NCBI GenBank assembly: GCA_035236585.1 | Contig: CP141137.1 | Location: 50,738,057 to 50,802,056 of the forward strand | Length of the DNA: 64,000 bases | DNA from: Warburgia ugandensis | Taxonomy: Eukaryota; Streptophyta; Magnoliopsida; Canellales; Canellaceae | Direction: 5' to 3' | In this document: positions 36,932 through 47,730 of the stretch, in pieces | Layout: the number at the start of each line of letters is the position of its first letter | Numbering within the stretch: position 1 is the stretch's first letter | Translations under genes and position numbers: made by a program | Notes under the pieces: model-generated | Seen by the model: only the letters and a program-made list of their open reading frames with translations | Databases searched by the model: none | Told to the model about the DNA's origin: nothing

Positions 36932-38511
36932 TACCATCCAGGGAAAGCAAATGTTGTAGCAGATGCCTTAAGCAGAAAGACACAAGGGATGTGTGCAAGT
37001 TTACATGTCAAGAGATGGAAGTTACTGTAAGAGGCGATAGAATGCAAACCCGAAATAAATCATGGAAAATCCATTATAGCAAACCTAACTATGAAGTCCA
37101 CTATTAATAAGAAAGTTAAACAAATGCAAAAAGATGACATTGACATACAAGCATTAGTTGGAAAACCCGGATTTGTCAAAGCAGCAGATGATAGTGTCTG
37201 CCTGCAAGGGAGGTTAGTCGTACCAGCCAATGATGAAATAAGATAAGAGATCTTGAGGGAAGCACATCAATCAAAGTACACTATTCATCTTGGTGGCACA
37301 AAGATGTATCAAGATTTGAAGCGACATTTCTGGTGGAATGGTATGAAAAGAGATATAGGAGAATTTGTCGCAAGGTGTTTGACGTGTCAACAAGTTAAGG
37401 CTGACCATCAAAGACCAACAAGATTACTACAACCACTTGAGCTACTAGAATGGAATTGGGATCATATTACTATGGATTTCATCCTAGGGCTACCTAAGAC
37501 CTTTAAGGGACATGATATGATATGGGTGATCGTCGATCGACTAAACAAGACAGCACATTTTCTTCCCATACGACAAAGTCAATCCACTGACAGCCTATCC
37601 CAATTATATATTAAGGAAATAGTTAGTTTACATGGGATACCACTCAACATTATTTCCGACAGAAACAGTCATTTTACCTCGAAATTATGGAAGTCAGTAC
37701 AAAAGTCCTTAAGATCCTTAGTAAGTTTCAGCATGGGCTTTCACCCTCAGAATGATGGCCAATCTAAGTGAACAATTCAAGTACTAGAAGATATGTTAAG
37801 TGCGTGTGCAATTGACTGGAAGGAAAGTTGGGATAAAAATCTACCCTTAGTTGAATTTGCATATAATAACAGCTTCCATTCAAGCATCAGAATGGGTCCT
37901 TACGAAGCACTCTATGGAAGGCCCTGCCGATCACTTGTGTGCTAGAATGAAGTTGGTGAAAATAGAATCATACAGTCAGAATTAATGGAACAATGAGCAA
38001 ACAAGGTAAAGCTTATTAGAAAGCGGCTTCTAGTAGCTCACAGCCGACAAAAGAGTTATGCGGATAGGCAACGTAGATAGTTGGAATTTGAAGTTGGAGA
38101 TCATGTCTTTGTGAAGATATCTCCAACTAAGGGCATCATGAGATTTGAGATAAAGGGGAAACTTAGTCCTCCATTCATTGGACCATTTGAAATCCTAGAA
38201 AAAGTAGGAAAAGCTGCCTACAGGATAGCGCTACCACCATGGTTATCAGAAGTCCACAATGTGTTTCACATATCCATGTTGAGGAGGTATATTCTTGACC
38301 CCAAACATGTTCTTGAACAGGTACCACCCGAGCTACAACCGAATTTAACCTTGGAAACAAAACCAGTACAGATTCTAGACAAAAAGATCAAGACGCTACG
38401 GCATAAGGATATCCCATTAGTCAGAGTTTTGTGGAGAAACGTGACCAAGAAGAAACTTGGGAGGTTGAATCGAAAATGATAAAGAATTACCCCAAAATAT
38501 TTTTCTTGTAA
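36929..38511 (+). pseudogene. Gypsy pol remnant: RNase H end, integrase, chromodomain-like tail
   Basis: One frame runs from HYHPGKANVVADALSRK (end of RNase H, 36929) to about 38437 with six stops. The integrase zinc-binding HHCC module is seen as REAHQSKYTIHLGG...CLTCQQ (about 37256-37402). The core has DHITMDFILGLPK and NIISDRNSHF, supplying the two Asp positions. The third, catalytic Glu expected in GQSERT is Lys (GQSK) and is followed by a stop at 37769, so the enzyme is dead twice over. Then come FHSSIRMGPYEALYGRPCR, FEVGDHVFVKISPTKG and HNVFHISMLRRYI. After a frameshift near 38438 the chromodomain-like EETWEVESKM ends at a TAA at 38509. The tail suggests the chromovirus (Tekay-like) branch. 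Confidence 0.9.
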
Positions 38512-38540
38512 TGGATTGTAGAATTTCGAGGACGAAATTC

Positions 38541-38551
38541 CTTTAAGGGGG
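38541..38551 (+). promoter_or_regulatory. Polypurine tract of gypsy element
   Basis: CTTTAAGGGGG lies six bases before the right LTR start TGTAATGACC, the usual position for plus-strand priming. Confidence 0.8.
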
Positions 38552-38557
38552 TAATGA

Positions 38558-41311
38558 TGTAATGACCCAAATTTTGGAGATATTTTGTATAAAGAACAAT
38601 TATGATATTGTTATTTGCCAACGATATTGTAACTTGTCTATTTTGGGAAAGAATATATGTTTATTATATGTTTAATGGTCTTAATAGGTGGTTGGATGTT
38701 TTATCTTAATTAACATAGGAAACTTAGGAACTTGTGTAGAAAAATTAGTGCTATTAATTCTACACTCAAAATGGAATCCAACGCCTCAAAGAATGCCGAA
38801 AACGGAGCTCGTATGAAGAAGTTATAGGCGTTTGAAGGTTGAGGGCATTTTTGTAAATTTCACCTAAAAATGAAAAAGACAAAAAATGCAGAGGGTCGTT
38901 TTGATAACGGCACCCCCATCTTCTTCCTCCTATAGCCATCGACATTCCCTATCCTTCCAGAACCGCCTCTGTAGGGCGGTGCTGGAAAGAATGGCGGCAC
39001 CGCCATGGGACGGCACCGCCTTCCCCCCCTAGACTCAGACCGGATCTAATGTTTCCCGGCCGGAGAACACCTTGGGAAGAAGGGTTCGTTCCGGAACCCT
39101 CAACTCGACGACCAGGGTTCCGGCAAGGAGCCGAAACCACTGACAAGGGTGCCATTTCAAGCTGCCCATGTTGGTCCTCATTCCCCTCTCCTTCCCAGCC
39201 CAGATCCACACCGAATCTGGGTGTTTTTTCAGCCAAAAATCACCGGCTTTCTGTAAAAGAGACTAGACGGGTGAAAACCCGTTAGAGGCAACGCCTCCCA
39301 AGGGCGCACAGGAGGTCCAAGGGCGCATGGGCGTGACGTGCACCCATGCTGAGCTCCCTGGGGTGACAGTCACAAGCGTGTCACGTGTAAACAAATGCCC
39401 AACTCAACCAAGACACTCGGGCATCTCAAGAGCCAAGACGTGCGAGCAACTAACGCCTATGATGCGTCTAAGCGACGCTGTCTAGAACGCGCACCCTAGC
39501 GTACCATTTCGGACATGTGCACGTGCATACAGGCCAACGTGGTTGCGGTACGACCAGGGTGCACACGCATCTTAGAACCCGTGGCACGCAGGGCCTTCGG
39601 TGACACATTTGGGTCATCCATTAAGGTGCAACACTAAAATCCAAATTTGGAAGCTATATAATTCTGATAGACGATCCAAAAGAACCAATTGTGTCCATAA
39701 TTTCAATACGGACCTAATTATAATATTTAGGATATGCTTAGATAAAGATCATATAGATCTTTATAAACCAACCAATCATATAGATCTAACCTTTGCCCTA
39801 TGAACCTAGAAATAATGTCTGGATCTTATGTTTGAACGTCATTCAGGACTGTACCAAGGTATTGACTCGAATTAAAGACAGGCACGAGCTCAGAAACGAC
39901 GCTTGAGGTCGATAGTCTAATACTACTCTGTTTTCAAAATGCATCCCAAACTCTATTTAAGTTACCTATTTTTATTACTGTATCTAGTATGTGTTTTAAA
40001 CCATGCTGTTCTTATACAAGTATGCGGGACCTGCTTTCACGATTTATGTATTTGACAAATCTTGCATTGAATTAAGAATGCTGTTGGGAAATAATGTTTT
40101 TATACGAGTTATGGATTCATGACATTGCATAAGGTACTAGCATGAGTAGATTTTATGCAATACTCGCATACTTTGAAAACAAATATATAAATTGCATGAC
40201 TTATGTTGATTCAGATTTGGATCATCTATGTATGTTTTTGGGCTATTGAGCCTAGTGGGCACTATGTTGAGGGGTACGGGTTTGGCCTCCTAGCCTCTAC
40301 CACCAAAAGGTGGATAGTATCGCTGCCAAAAACGGCATTGTCCCTTCCCTGACTGCTGTGGTAAACAGGGATGATCACTGGAGGTGTTCACGGTACCCTT
40401 TCGGGGACATATCCATAGTCGCCATGGAGGCTATGGTAGATTGGTCTTTAGATACTGGAGACACGCGATCCAGAGGGATTCTGGTCGTGAGCATAGTGAC
40501 CCTATGATTTCGGTGTGATTGATATGCATATAGCATTGAAATGGTCATAAACGAGTACTCGTGACCAGTTGACTTGAGACCCTGTGCATGATGCTATCGT
40601 TTGACTCATATGAAGACTATTTTAAGTATTTCCTGATCATTATTTACGACTCATTGATTTACCATATTGTGTAGATATCATGACATGGATATATTGATTT
40701 CTATTGATTTCGGCTTTCTGAAATTAGACATACTGCTAATATTGCATATTGAGGTTTAATAAAGAATTTTAATTGCTGGCATTGCTTACCAGATGTTTTG
40801 TCATACAAATATGCACTTATTTCAAATTAAGCATCCCGATGTCGTACATGCAAACCCTTTGAACTTTGTATGATGCATTGCTGTGTTTTCAAAAAGGGTA
40901 GTATCAGGTTACCTACTGAGTATGATAAATACTCAACCCAATCCATTATTTTTCAAATCAAACAACATACAAATAAAAGGAGTATCAGGGGGCATTAGAC
41001 CCACAGTCGAGTAGGAAAAGGTAAGACGTAATTAGTTATTCTTTTGGTACCTGCTGTAATCTTGGTTGTAAGTATTTATTTATAGCTGAGGCTGTGACTA
41101 ACAATCCTGGGAGTAATACTTACTTCTATTTGGTCTATAAATTGCCATAGCACTATGCATTTAGAGTTCATTATGACACTCGGGCTCTTTATACAATGAT
41201 TTTTGAAAAAGAAAAAATTTTCCTGCATTCTTTTGCATGAATTGTTTTAAAAATAGAGATCGATCTCGCTGTGTTTTTATAAAATTGCATTATAAAACCC
41301 TGGTCGTCACA
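38558..41311 (+). repeat. 3' LTR of gypsy element (2.75 kb)
   Basis: It runs from TGTAATGACCC to CCCTGGTCGTCACA and is followed by GCCTC. It contains the U3 box (38772-38826), GATAACGGCACCCC (about 38904), the block shared with the LTR at 836-2261 (GAGCTCCCTGGGGTGACAG, about 39352), and a stem-loop at 40917-40935 that lies 376 bp before the end. Frames at 38949-40507 lie inside it and are not genes. Confidence 0.9.
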
Positions 41312-41316
41312 GCCTC

Positions 41317-42134
41317 ACTCACTACTCTCTTAGCAACCTTTTTAGCATTCTTGTATTGCTCAAAGTTTTCATTATTTTTAGTCATTTACCATGCTTTAAA
41401 ACGCAAATGTTTCTCTTTAATAACTTTTTATAATTTTTCACTCCGCCACCAAGTTTCTTTTAGAGGCTGCCTTTTACTTTTAGATAGTCCAAGGACATCT
41501 TTTGCCACTTTCTTAGTGGACTTAGCTATATTAGTCCACATAGTGTTTAGTTCTATTTCATTGTTCCAATTTCCTTTTATTATCAATTTGTTTGTAGATG
41601 ATGCTATCTTCTTCCCTTTTAAGTCCCACTACTTAGTTTTTAGACACCTATTAAGTTTATTTTCTTTCATATTTTAATATAAATATTTATAACTATTAAT
41701 CTATGTTGTGAGGTTAGACTCTCACTAGGTAACATCTTACAATCCTAATACATTAATCTTTCAGTATTCCTAAGTAGAAAAAAGTCTATTTAACTTTTAT
41801 ATAGTCCACTTTTAAAGGTTAGTATGTGATTTTCCCTCTTCTTAAATTATCTGTTTGCCATAGCTAGGTTATATGCTAAAAAAAAATCCAATAAAATATA
41901 ACTTTTCACATCTTATTTCTTTCTCAAATATCATACTCTCCAGGTATCCTATCATATCATTCCTTTTCTTTTTTTACTTGAGCATCAAAGTTTGCTCCTA
42001 TAAATATCCCCTATATGTTGGGAATTTCTTAAATAAATTCTCTCATATCTTTCCAGAACTGTTTCTTGATTTTATCTTCTAACCCTACTTATAGTGCATA
42101 TGCACTTATAAAATTTATGATCTTCTCTAATAGA

Positions 42135-42193
<59 letters not shown>

Positions 42194-42745
42194 CTAGTCC
42201 TTTTAATGTTCGCAATTTTATCCTGTAGTTATATATCTACCACAATCAATACACCATTTATTATTATTGTCGTTTTTACGTACCAAAGCTTATACCCATT
42301 TATTTCTTTAGTTTTAGTCCATTCCCACTTGGTTTCTTCAATAAAAGCAATGTTAACTCTCCTGCGTCTCATTTTATATGCTAATTCTAGACTATTTATA
42401 TGTCTATTCCATGTAGTGACATGAATGCTATTCTCCTAACTTAGCCCATTTGACTACACAATTATCGAATAGTGTAAGAACACATGCATACTTTCCATTG
42501 CACCTAAATTCTGATGCAGTATGTCGCTTTTGAGGGAATGCTCTACCAGCTCGTGCCTATTTTTCACTACACCTAACATCTGATGTAATGTGTGGCTTCA
42601 GGGGTAATGTCATAGCAGCCCTTGTCCATTTTTCACTATATTTGGGATCTTATATAGCACATCACTTACTAGGAATGCCTTATCCTAATGGAATGTAAAA
42701 ATCAATTCATGCATGGATTTGCTATGGGTTTTATTTATCGGTTGG
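41317..42745 (-). mobile_element. RTE LINE 5' part, right of the gypsy insertion
   Basis: The sequence continues the LINE interrupted at 36110 (ACTACTCTCTTAGCAACC, compare 22922), through the endonuclease region to the leader monomers at about 42470-42690. The 5' end is near 42745. A (ATT)n microsatellite has grown within it. Minus-strand coding is fully decayed; plus-strand frames at 41237-42424 are antisense to the element. Confidence 0.8.
42140..42192. repeat. (ATT)n microsatellite
   Basis: About 17 ATT units inside the LINE remnant. Confidence 0.95.
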
Positions 42746-42759
42746 CATATGGATTACAA

Positions 42760-43015
42760 CACTCCCCATTGTTAAATATATAAGTATTGGCCCAATTCCT
42801 TCAACTTAAGCTTTTAGGGCAAATAACAAACCAATATGGCATCAAGAGCATTACTAATCGAGAGGTCATGAATTGGAATTTGGGATGCTCCCATATCAAT
42901 GAACCACGTGCAATAGCCCAAAAAATGGGATCTTCACGCGAAGGGGTTTATATATAAATATTTTGTTGGCCACTTTCTGTTAGCTTAAGCTTTTGGGCAC
43001 AATGGCAAACCAACA
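42760..43015 (+). repeat. LTR end / primer-site-like remnant, present twice
   Basis: TTAAATATATAAGTATTGGCCC...CTTAAGCTTTTAGGGCAA...CAATATGGCATCAAGAGC (42773-42852) looks like the R-U5 end of a small LTR followed by a degenerate Met-tRNA primer site. A second, weaker copy of the same series (TATATATAAATATTTTGTTGGCC...CTTAAGCTTTTGGGCAC) lies at about 42950-43005. No coding region accompanies either. Confidence 0.35.
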
Positions 43016-43566
43016 ACTTGAATACATATACTAAGAGGGCGTTAACATTATTTCCTAAAGAAACCCAACATTATTGGAGATTTTGTCTAAAATTTCATGG
43101 CAGGACACGTTTTAAAGAAAGGGCAAAAAGTTAGCTGGACATTTGAAATCTTAAAAAAGGTAATTGACATTATTTAAAATGCTAGATGGGTATTTGAAAT
43201 TTTTCAAAAAACTATGTTTTCAAGTTTACTAGTATCCATTCACCCAAATTTTCCACGTGGGCCAACAAGTGTACTTGTGACTTAATTGGGAAGGCGTACA
43301 TAGTTGGAGTCAATAAGTATCATGAAGTCATAATGGAAAAAAGAGTTCTCACTTTGTTATGTGATGCATGCACATAACAAGGTAATATAATGTCTTTAAC
43401 TCCGACTTGGGCCAACGTTGTAAATTAATAATCTCAACAAATTTATAAGAATATATTTTCAAAAAATTTTAATGACCCACTAATTACATATATTAATATT
43501 CTAAGTAAGGAAAATACAAATATATCTTGTGAAGTTGGAGTAAATAATGTAAAGACAAAGACAAAG

Positions 43567-43570
<4 letters not shown>

Positions 43571-43640
<70 letters not shown>
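43571..43640. repeat. (GA)n microsatellite
   Basis: Seventy bases of uninterrupted GA repeat. Confidence 0.95.
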
Positions 43641-43645
<5 letters not shown>

Positions 43646-43811
43646 TTATCTATTTAAAAAAGATAAGGGCAATTGCATATTAACATAATAAAGAAACGGT
43701 TTTACTATTTCTACTACTAGCTTGCTACAGCCAAGAAGAACGCAATTTTATTTTAACTTACTGAGTTCCACTAAGAGTACATGCTCTAAAAAGGAAGTAT
43801 ACCGAGCCCTA

Positions 43812-44040
43812 GATCTAAGCTATTCATCATATTGGGAATGACATAGATAGCTTAGACACCAAACTTCATGCCATTGGATAGTTTTAGACTATGTTTGTCA
43901 ATGTAAAAAACTACATCCGTCCAATTTGATTAATTTTTGTAAAAATCCAAAACAAGTAATTAAGATCATCCAAATGCATTGATATTTTATGGGCTATCTA
44001 TTTTTTGTATTCTAAATATGATGAAAGGATCAGATCTGGA
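43812..44040. mobile_element. MITE-like element with imperfect inverted arms
   Basis: The left arm (GATCTAAGCTATTCATCATA, from 43812) is the imperfect inverse of the right arm (AATATGATGAAAGGATCAGATC, ending 44040). The spacing is about 230 bp and there is no coding capacity. Single arms recur at about 3160-3210 and 18832-18860. No target duplication was determined. Confidence 0.4.
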
Positions 44041-46105
44041 GAAAAAATTTATTATACATGAAAACAAAGGGCGTTTAAACTCTCCTCTCTTCTAGAACTA
44101 CTCTTAGCAGGACCTATAAGTTATGAGTATGGATAGTTAAAAAGAATTTTTTAAAAACGTAAAAGACAAAGGGGCTCTTTGCAATAGCAAATCCATTCGT
44201 GGAAATAGCAAAATCCCAAAAAGAGAATAGATTGAGAATTTTGTATAAAATAATACAAATATAAGGTGCCAATATATGTTTAATTTATAGGCACTTTTAA
44301 TAAAATAAAATCAGGCTAACTTAGTAAGAAATCCCTGGCCCAAGGCTATTTATGCATTAAATTTATATTGCACTTTCATCTGGAAAATAGTAGCGGCCAA
44401 CATCACGAGTGGAACTCATCCTTTTCAATGATCCCAACCAATTACTTCTTAGGCCATGCCACGGATAAGCCATGAACCACAATTTATAAGCATCTCATAA
44501 TTGTAGGTCTCTGCATTTCGGCATTAAAATCAAAGGCAACAGTGTTTTTTTACATAAACCATTGCATAGGCTTAAAAATCATTTCATGGTCGGCAGTTAT
44601 TCAACGATGGTATTCTTGGACATGGACTAACGTCAAAGAAAGGGGAAGGGCATAACTCAAAAAGGATATTAATATCTTTTTCTGAAAAATGTTAAAATCG
44701 GTCACTATTAGTTGAAGATAAAAAGATGGCTGGATAGTTAAAATGTTAGGAAAAAAAAATAGAATGATATTTGATATTTCTTAAAAAGCTAGCTGGGTAC
44801 TTGAAATTTTTCCTAAACCATTAAAAAAGCTAGGGTCACGCTAGGGATGAGATTTCTGGGAGGCCTAGACAAGAGAATGACAAAAGATGAACGTTTGGCA
44901 TCATGTGGACCCAGGTCATAAACATGCCATCTGAACAACATTGGGCCCCACTATTGAATGGGACCATGAGCTAAAGTCCGATGACATCTACAAAACCCGG
45001 ATCCTCTCAATAATCTGTGTACACTTGTAATCGACCACATACAGCTATCTTCGGGAAAGATGGCTGGGAACTTGTTGGGTCCAGAATTCTGATGGGATCA
45101 TTCTGCGGTGTCCACGAGTCCTGCCTGCATGATGAACAGAACTAGGCAGCAATGCGAGGGTCCCGCGATCCTAAGAGTTATCCAAAAGAGGCAAAGTCTA
45201 AAGGACAATTGAGTGGGGAGAAGAAATTAGAAAGCAGGCTGAACTGGTTACAGCGAAAGAATATTATGGACGGCTTTCTCAAAGATGTCTCATAATTTAC
45301 TGAAGAGGTGAATAGACCTAGAAATGACTAGACGAGGGCTCCGGATGAAATCATTTTTCCTTGCTCAGCTGCATGTACCTGCACATCAAATCAACGGAAA
45401 AACTTTCAACGTTTACATTTGTTTTGATAACCCCACCCAACATATGGTTATTTGCTGTAAATCACTTTATAATTAGGATTGTTAAAGCTATAATTAGAGA
45501 AAGGTTAAGTAAAGCAATCTTATCGTTATTAAACAAGGCAGTGATGTTACCCTCACATTTCCCTTCCACCTTTCCCATCTGGACGGTGGAGATTTACTTA
45601 TCTATTTGCATACTTTTCTTTTTTTAACAAGCTAAGAATCAAGGTAATCACTGAGTGTACTATCACTCAGCGGCTCTACATTTGTCGGACGACATTCACA
45701 GGAGATAAACCTCCCACTTTGCCATGCACTTTCCCTTAAATATCGGGCCGGTTATTTCATTTGTTTGTATACGGGCCACCTTGTAACAGGGAGAGGAGGC
45801 TTAACAATTAACGACTAAGATCATGCCTTCCAGGTAAGCCCAACTGATCTGGGCGTCATTGGGTAAATCCCAACAACGATTGTCTCGGTCGTTGCGACAG
45901 ACTATTAGGATGGATAAATGGTCGCAGACGCTTGTAGAAATGGGGAAGCAAAGAGGGTTGATTGGGTACAGGAAAGAGTACGAAAAGATTAAGAAAGCAA
46001 TGGAGGGGGGTTTGATTTGACAAGGAACGTACCGGTTAGAATATTCAACAGTAAAAGTTTTCTGCCCCATATCTATATTACAGCCTGCCATGGATTTTTA
46101 TGTTT
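44041..46105. other. Intergenic region upstream of MIR319
   Basis: No gene is supported. Being the sequence directly upstream of the MIR319 primary transcript, its right part is the likely promoter region. The frame at 45361-45627 has no recognisable domain. Confidence 0.4.
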
Positions 46106-46116
46106 GCATTTTCATC

Positions 46117-46125
46117 TATTTAAAT
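46117..46125 (+). promoter_or_regulatory. Candidate TATA box of the MIR319 transcript
   Basis: TATTTAAAT lies about 30 bp upstream of a pyrimidine-rich start region (CTTTTCTTTCCTCG) and about 1.2 kb before the hairpin. A CT microsatellite follows at 46168. This is position-based inference only. Confidence 0.35.
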
Positions 46126-46163
46126 CCAGACCGTCTTTTCTTTCCTCGTTACACCCCCATCAG

Positions 46164-46167
<4 letters not shown>

Positions 46168-46206
<39 letters not shown>
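46168..46206. repeat. (CT)n microsatellite in the MIR319 leader
   Basis: CT repeat just after the inferred start; CT-rich leaders are common in plant transcripts. Antisense frames here encode Arg-Glu repeats only because of the microsatellite. Confidence 0.9.
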
Positions 46207-46209
<3 letters not shown>

Positions 46210-46212
46210 ATG

Positions 46213-47235
46213 TTCATGAGAGCATCCATGCAAGAAGTTTCTCCCCTCATAAGTTTCTTCTTTGCGTCTTAGAAAGGGGTTTTTTTTTTTCTTGTTTCTT
46301 CTATGAATTGGTTTGGTTGTTTCTTGCGGAATATTTAAGGTGATGCTGGTCTTTGTATTTGGTTCTTGCTGGCGGATTTGTTTTTGTGGCAAGTCTACAT
46401 GTTCCATGGATCTTTCCTTTGCATTTCTCTTTTATATCCAAACTTGTACGGTTGGCTAGTCACTTCATTTTCTGTTTTATGGGTTTCTTTTTCTTTTGAT
46501 CGAAGAATAATGTTTGTGGGGCAAATAATCCTGCACAAGCTTGTCCGAAGAAGTTTAGTTGAGCTCCTCCCTAGGTTGTTTAGTACTGTTATATTCGGTT
46601 CATGTGTTTCTTCTGTTATGCTTGATTGCCTCCATGCACTTCCAACCCATCTCTCTCTGTGGGGATGCTTTGGTATGAACTCTGTTGCATTGTCTATGAA
46701 ACCTTATCTTCTGCAGCCTCTTTTATTCATGAGCTCATCCATGCAAGAGGTTGCTCCCCTCACAAGTTTCTTCTGAGTCTTAGAAAGTTTTCCTTTTTCT
46801 TTTTCTTTTTATGAATTGGTTTGGTTATTTCTTGGTTTCCTACGTATACTTAATGGTCTTTGTATTTTGGTTCTTGCAGGCGGATTTGTTTTTGTAGCAA
46901 GTCTACACGTTCTCATGGATCCTTCTTTTGGGTTTCTCTTTTATAATCCAAATTTGTTCGATTCACTAATCACTTCATTTCCTGTTTTATGGGTTTCACC
47001 TTCTTTTGATCAAAGATTGATGTCTGGGGGGCAAATAATCCTGCACAATCTTGTCCGAAGAAGTTTAGTTGAAGCTCCTCCGTAGGGTGTTTAGCACTGT
47101 TATATTCGATTCATGTATTTGTTCTGTTATGCTTGATTACCTCCATGCACTTCCTCTCTCTCTCTCTCTGCGGGGATTCTTTGGTATGAACTCCGTTGCA
47201 TTGTCTATGAAAACCTTTGTCTTCAGCAGCCTCTT
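46213..47235 (+). repeat. Tandem duplication of ~515 bp in the MIR319 leader
   Basis: Unit 1 (about 46213-46726) and unit 2 (about 46727-47235) align throughout. Shared blocks include CATCCATGCAAGAGGTTGCT, TTGTCCGAAGAAGTTTAGTT, GGGGCAAATAATCCTGCACA and TTTGGTATGAACTC. Differences include the acceptor-like CAG/CTG and a short CT expansion near 47155. The hairpin follows the second unit and is not duplicated. Confidence 0.88.
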
Positions 47236-47320
47236 GTACAATGGTTTTTTTCGCAGAGGGATTTCGTTTTTTGGTTTTTTTTTAGTTATAAGCAGTTTGC
47301 ATGGAAGTTTGTCCCAAGGA

Positions 47321-47509
47321 GTTTGGGGAAAGGAGCTCTCTTCAGTCCAGTCCCGGATAGTTTTAAGCCGATCCCCGCTGCTGACTCGTTGGTTCAAGAA
47401 CGCATCCAACGGCAGGGAAACCGATGTGTTTTTGATCGAACGATGCAGGAGCCGTGTTCGGTTCCTGCTTTCTCGTCTTGGACTGAAGGGAGCTCCCTAT
47501 GATCCAAAG
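47321..47509 (+). ncRNA. MIR319: miR319 precursor hairpin
   Basis: The 3' arm carries the miR319 sequence, beginning TTGGACTGAAGGGAGCTCC. The 5' arm carries the partner AGGAGCTCTCTTCAGTCCAG at 47331-47350. A second conserved stem inside the long foldback pairs CGCTGCTGACTCGTTGGTTC (from 47375) with TTGATCGAACGATGCAGGAG (from about 47432), a known hallmark of MIR319/MIR159 precursors, which are cut from the loop downward. The base extends to TTTGG / CCAAA (47322-47326 / 47504-47508). In plants miR319 is loaded into ARGONAUTE1 and directs cleavage of class II TCP (CIN-type) and some GAMYB-like mRNAs, controlling leaf growth and flower development. The family is known; the fold is by eye. Confidence 0.95.
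47478..47498 (+). ncRNA. miR319: Mature miR319 (21 nt)
   Basis: Twenty-one bases starting with TTGG and ending CTCCCT, identical to the widely conserved miR319a/b form as I know it. It begins with U, as preferred by ARGONAUTE1. Confidence 0.95.
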
Positions 47510-47709
47510 CCTTTTACATTGCATTTCTATTTCTTCTCCTCTCCTATCAACTTCTAACTCATGTTCATGTTTCCTTCGCAGGTCCATAGCTAGAAGAAGA
47601 CTCTCTGTGGTCCTCTGCAAGCGAATTAGAGTGTTAATCTTCCTTCTAAGTGTTTATCAAGTTTAGTCTGGCTTCATGATATGGTTGAGTGTATGCACTT
47701 TGTATTCGG

Positions 47710-47715
47710 AATAAA
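47710..47715 (+). terminator. Candidate polyadenylation signal of MIR319 transcript
   Basis: AATAAA about 200 bp after the hairpin. Confidence 0.4.
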
Positions 47716-47730
47716 GAAAGTAATGAAAGG

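Larger units (their letters stand above)
36106..41316 (+). mobile_element. Internally deleted Ty3/gypsy chromovirus-like element with GCCTC duplication
   Basis: GCCTC flanks the element at 36106-36110 and 41312-41316, and the LINE sequence on both sides is continuous once the element is removed. The left LTR begins at 36111 (TATAATGACCC; TG has become TA) and the right LTR spans 38558-41311. A deletion fuses the left LTR, at about 36929-36931, directly to the end of RNase H, removing the rest of that LTR, the primer site, gag, protease and RT. A CAC present on both sides at the junction suggests microhomology joining. Integrase and a chromodomain-like tail remain. Confidence 0.92.
46150..47730 (+). 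ncRNA. MIR319: Probable MIR319 primary transcript
   Basis: Inferred extent of the polymerase II transcript that carries the miR319 hairpin: from just after the TATA-like site to about 15-20 bp past AATAAA at 47710-47715. Its leader holds a ~515 bp tandem duplication. Possible splice acceptors are TTCTTGCAG (46871-46879; the equivalent site in the first copy reads TTCTTGCTG) and CCTTCGCAG ending 47581, so the transcript may be spliced. Open frames at 46017-47557 are broken, repetitive and not conserved between the two copies, so I do not treat them as proteins. The ends are guesses from sequence signals. Confidence 0.45.

Noticed and set aside
41237..42424. Phe/Leu-rich frames resembling membrane proteins
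   Set aside because: Antisense translation of an AT-rich decayed LINE.
46017..46407. Open frames with Ser-Leu or Arg-Glu repeats
   Set aside because: They are translations of the CT microsatellite inside the MIR319 leader.
46816..47557. Possible proteins encoded in the duplicated leader and the hairpin
   Set aside because: The frames differ between the two duplicated units, and the last one runs through the miR319 hairpin, which explains its conservation.
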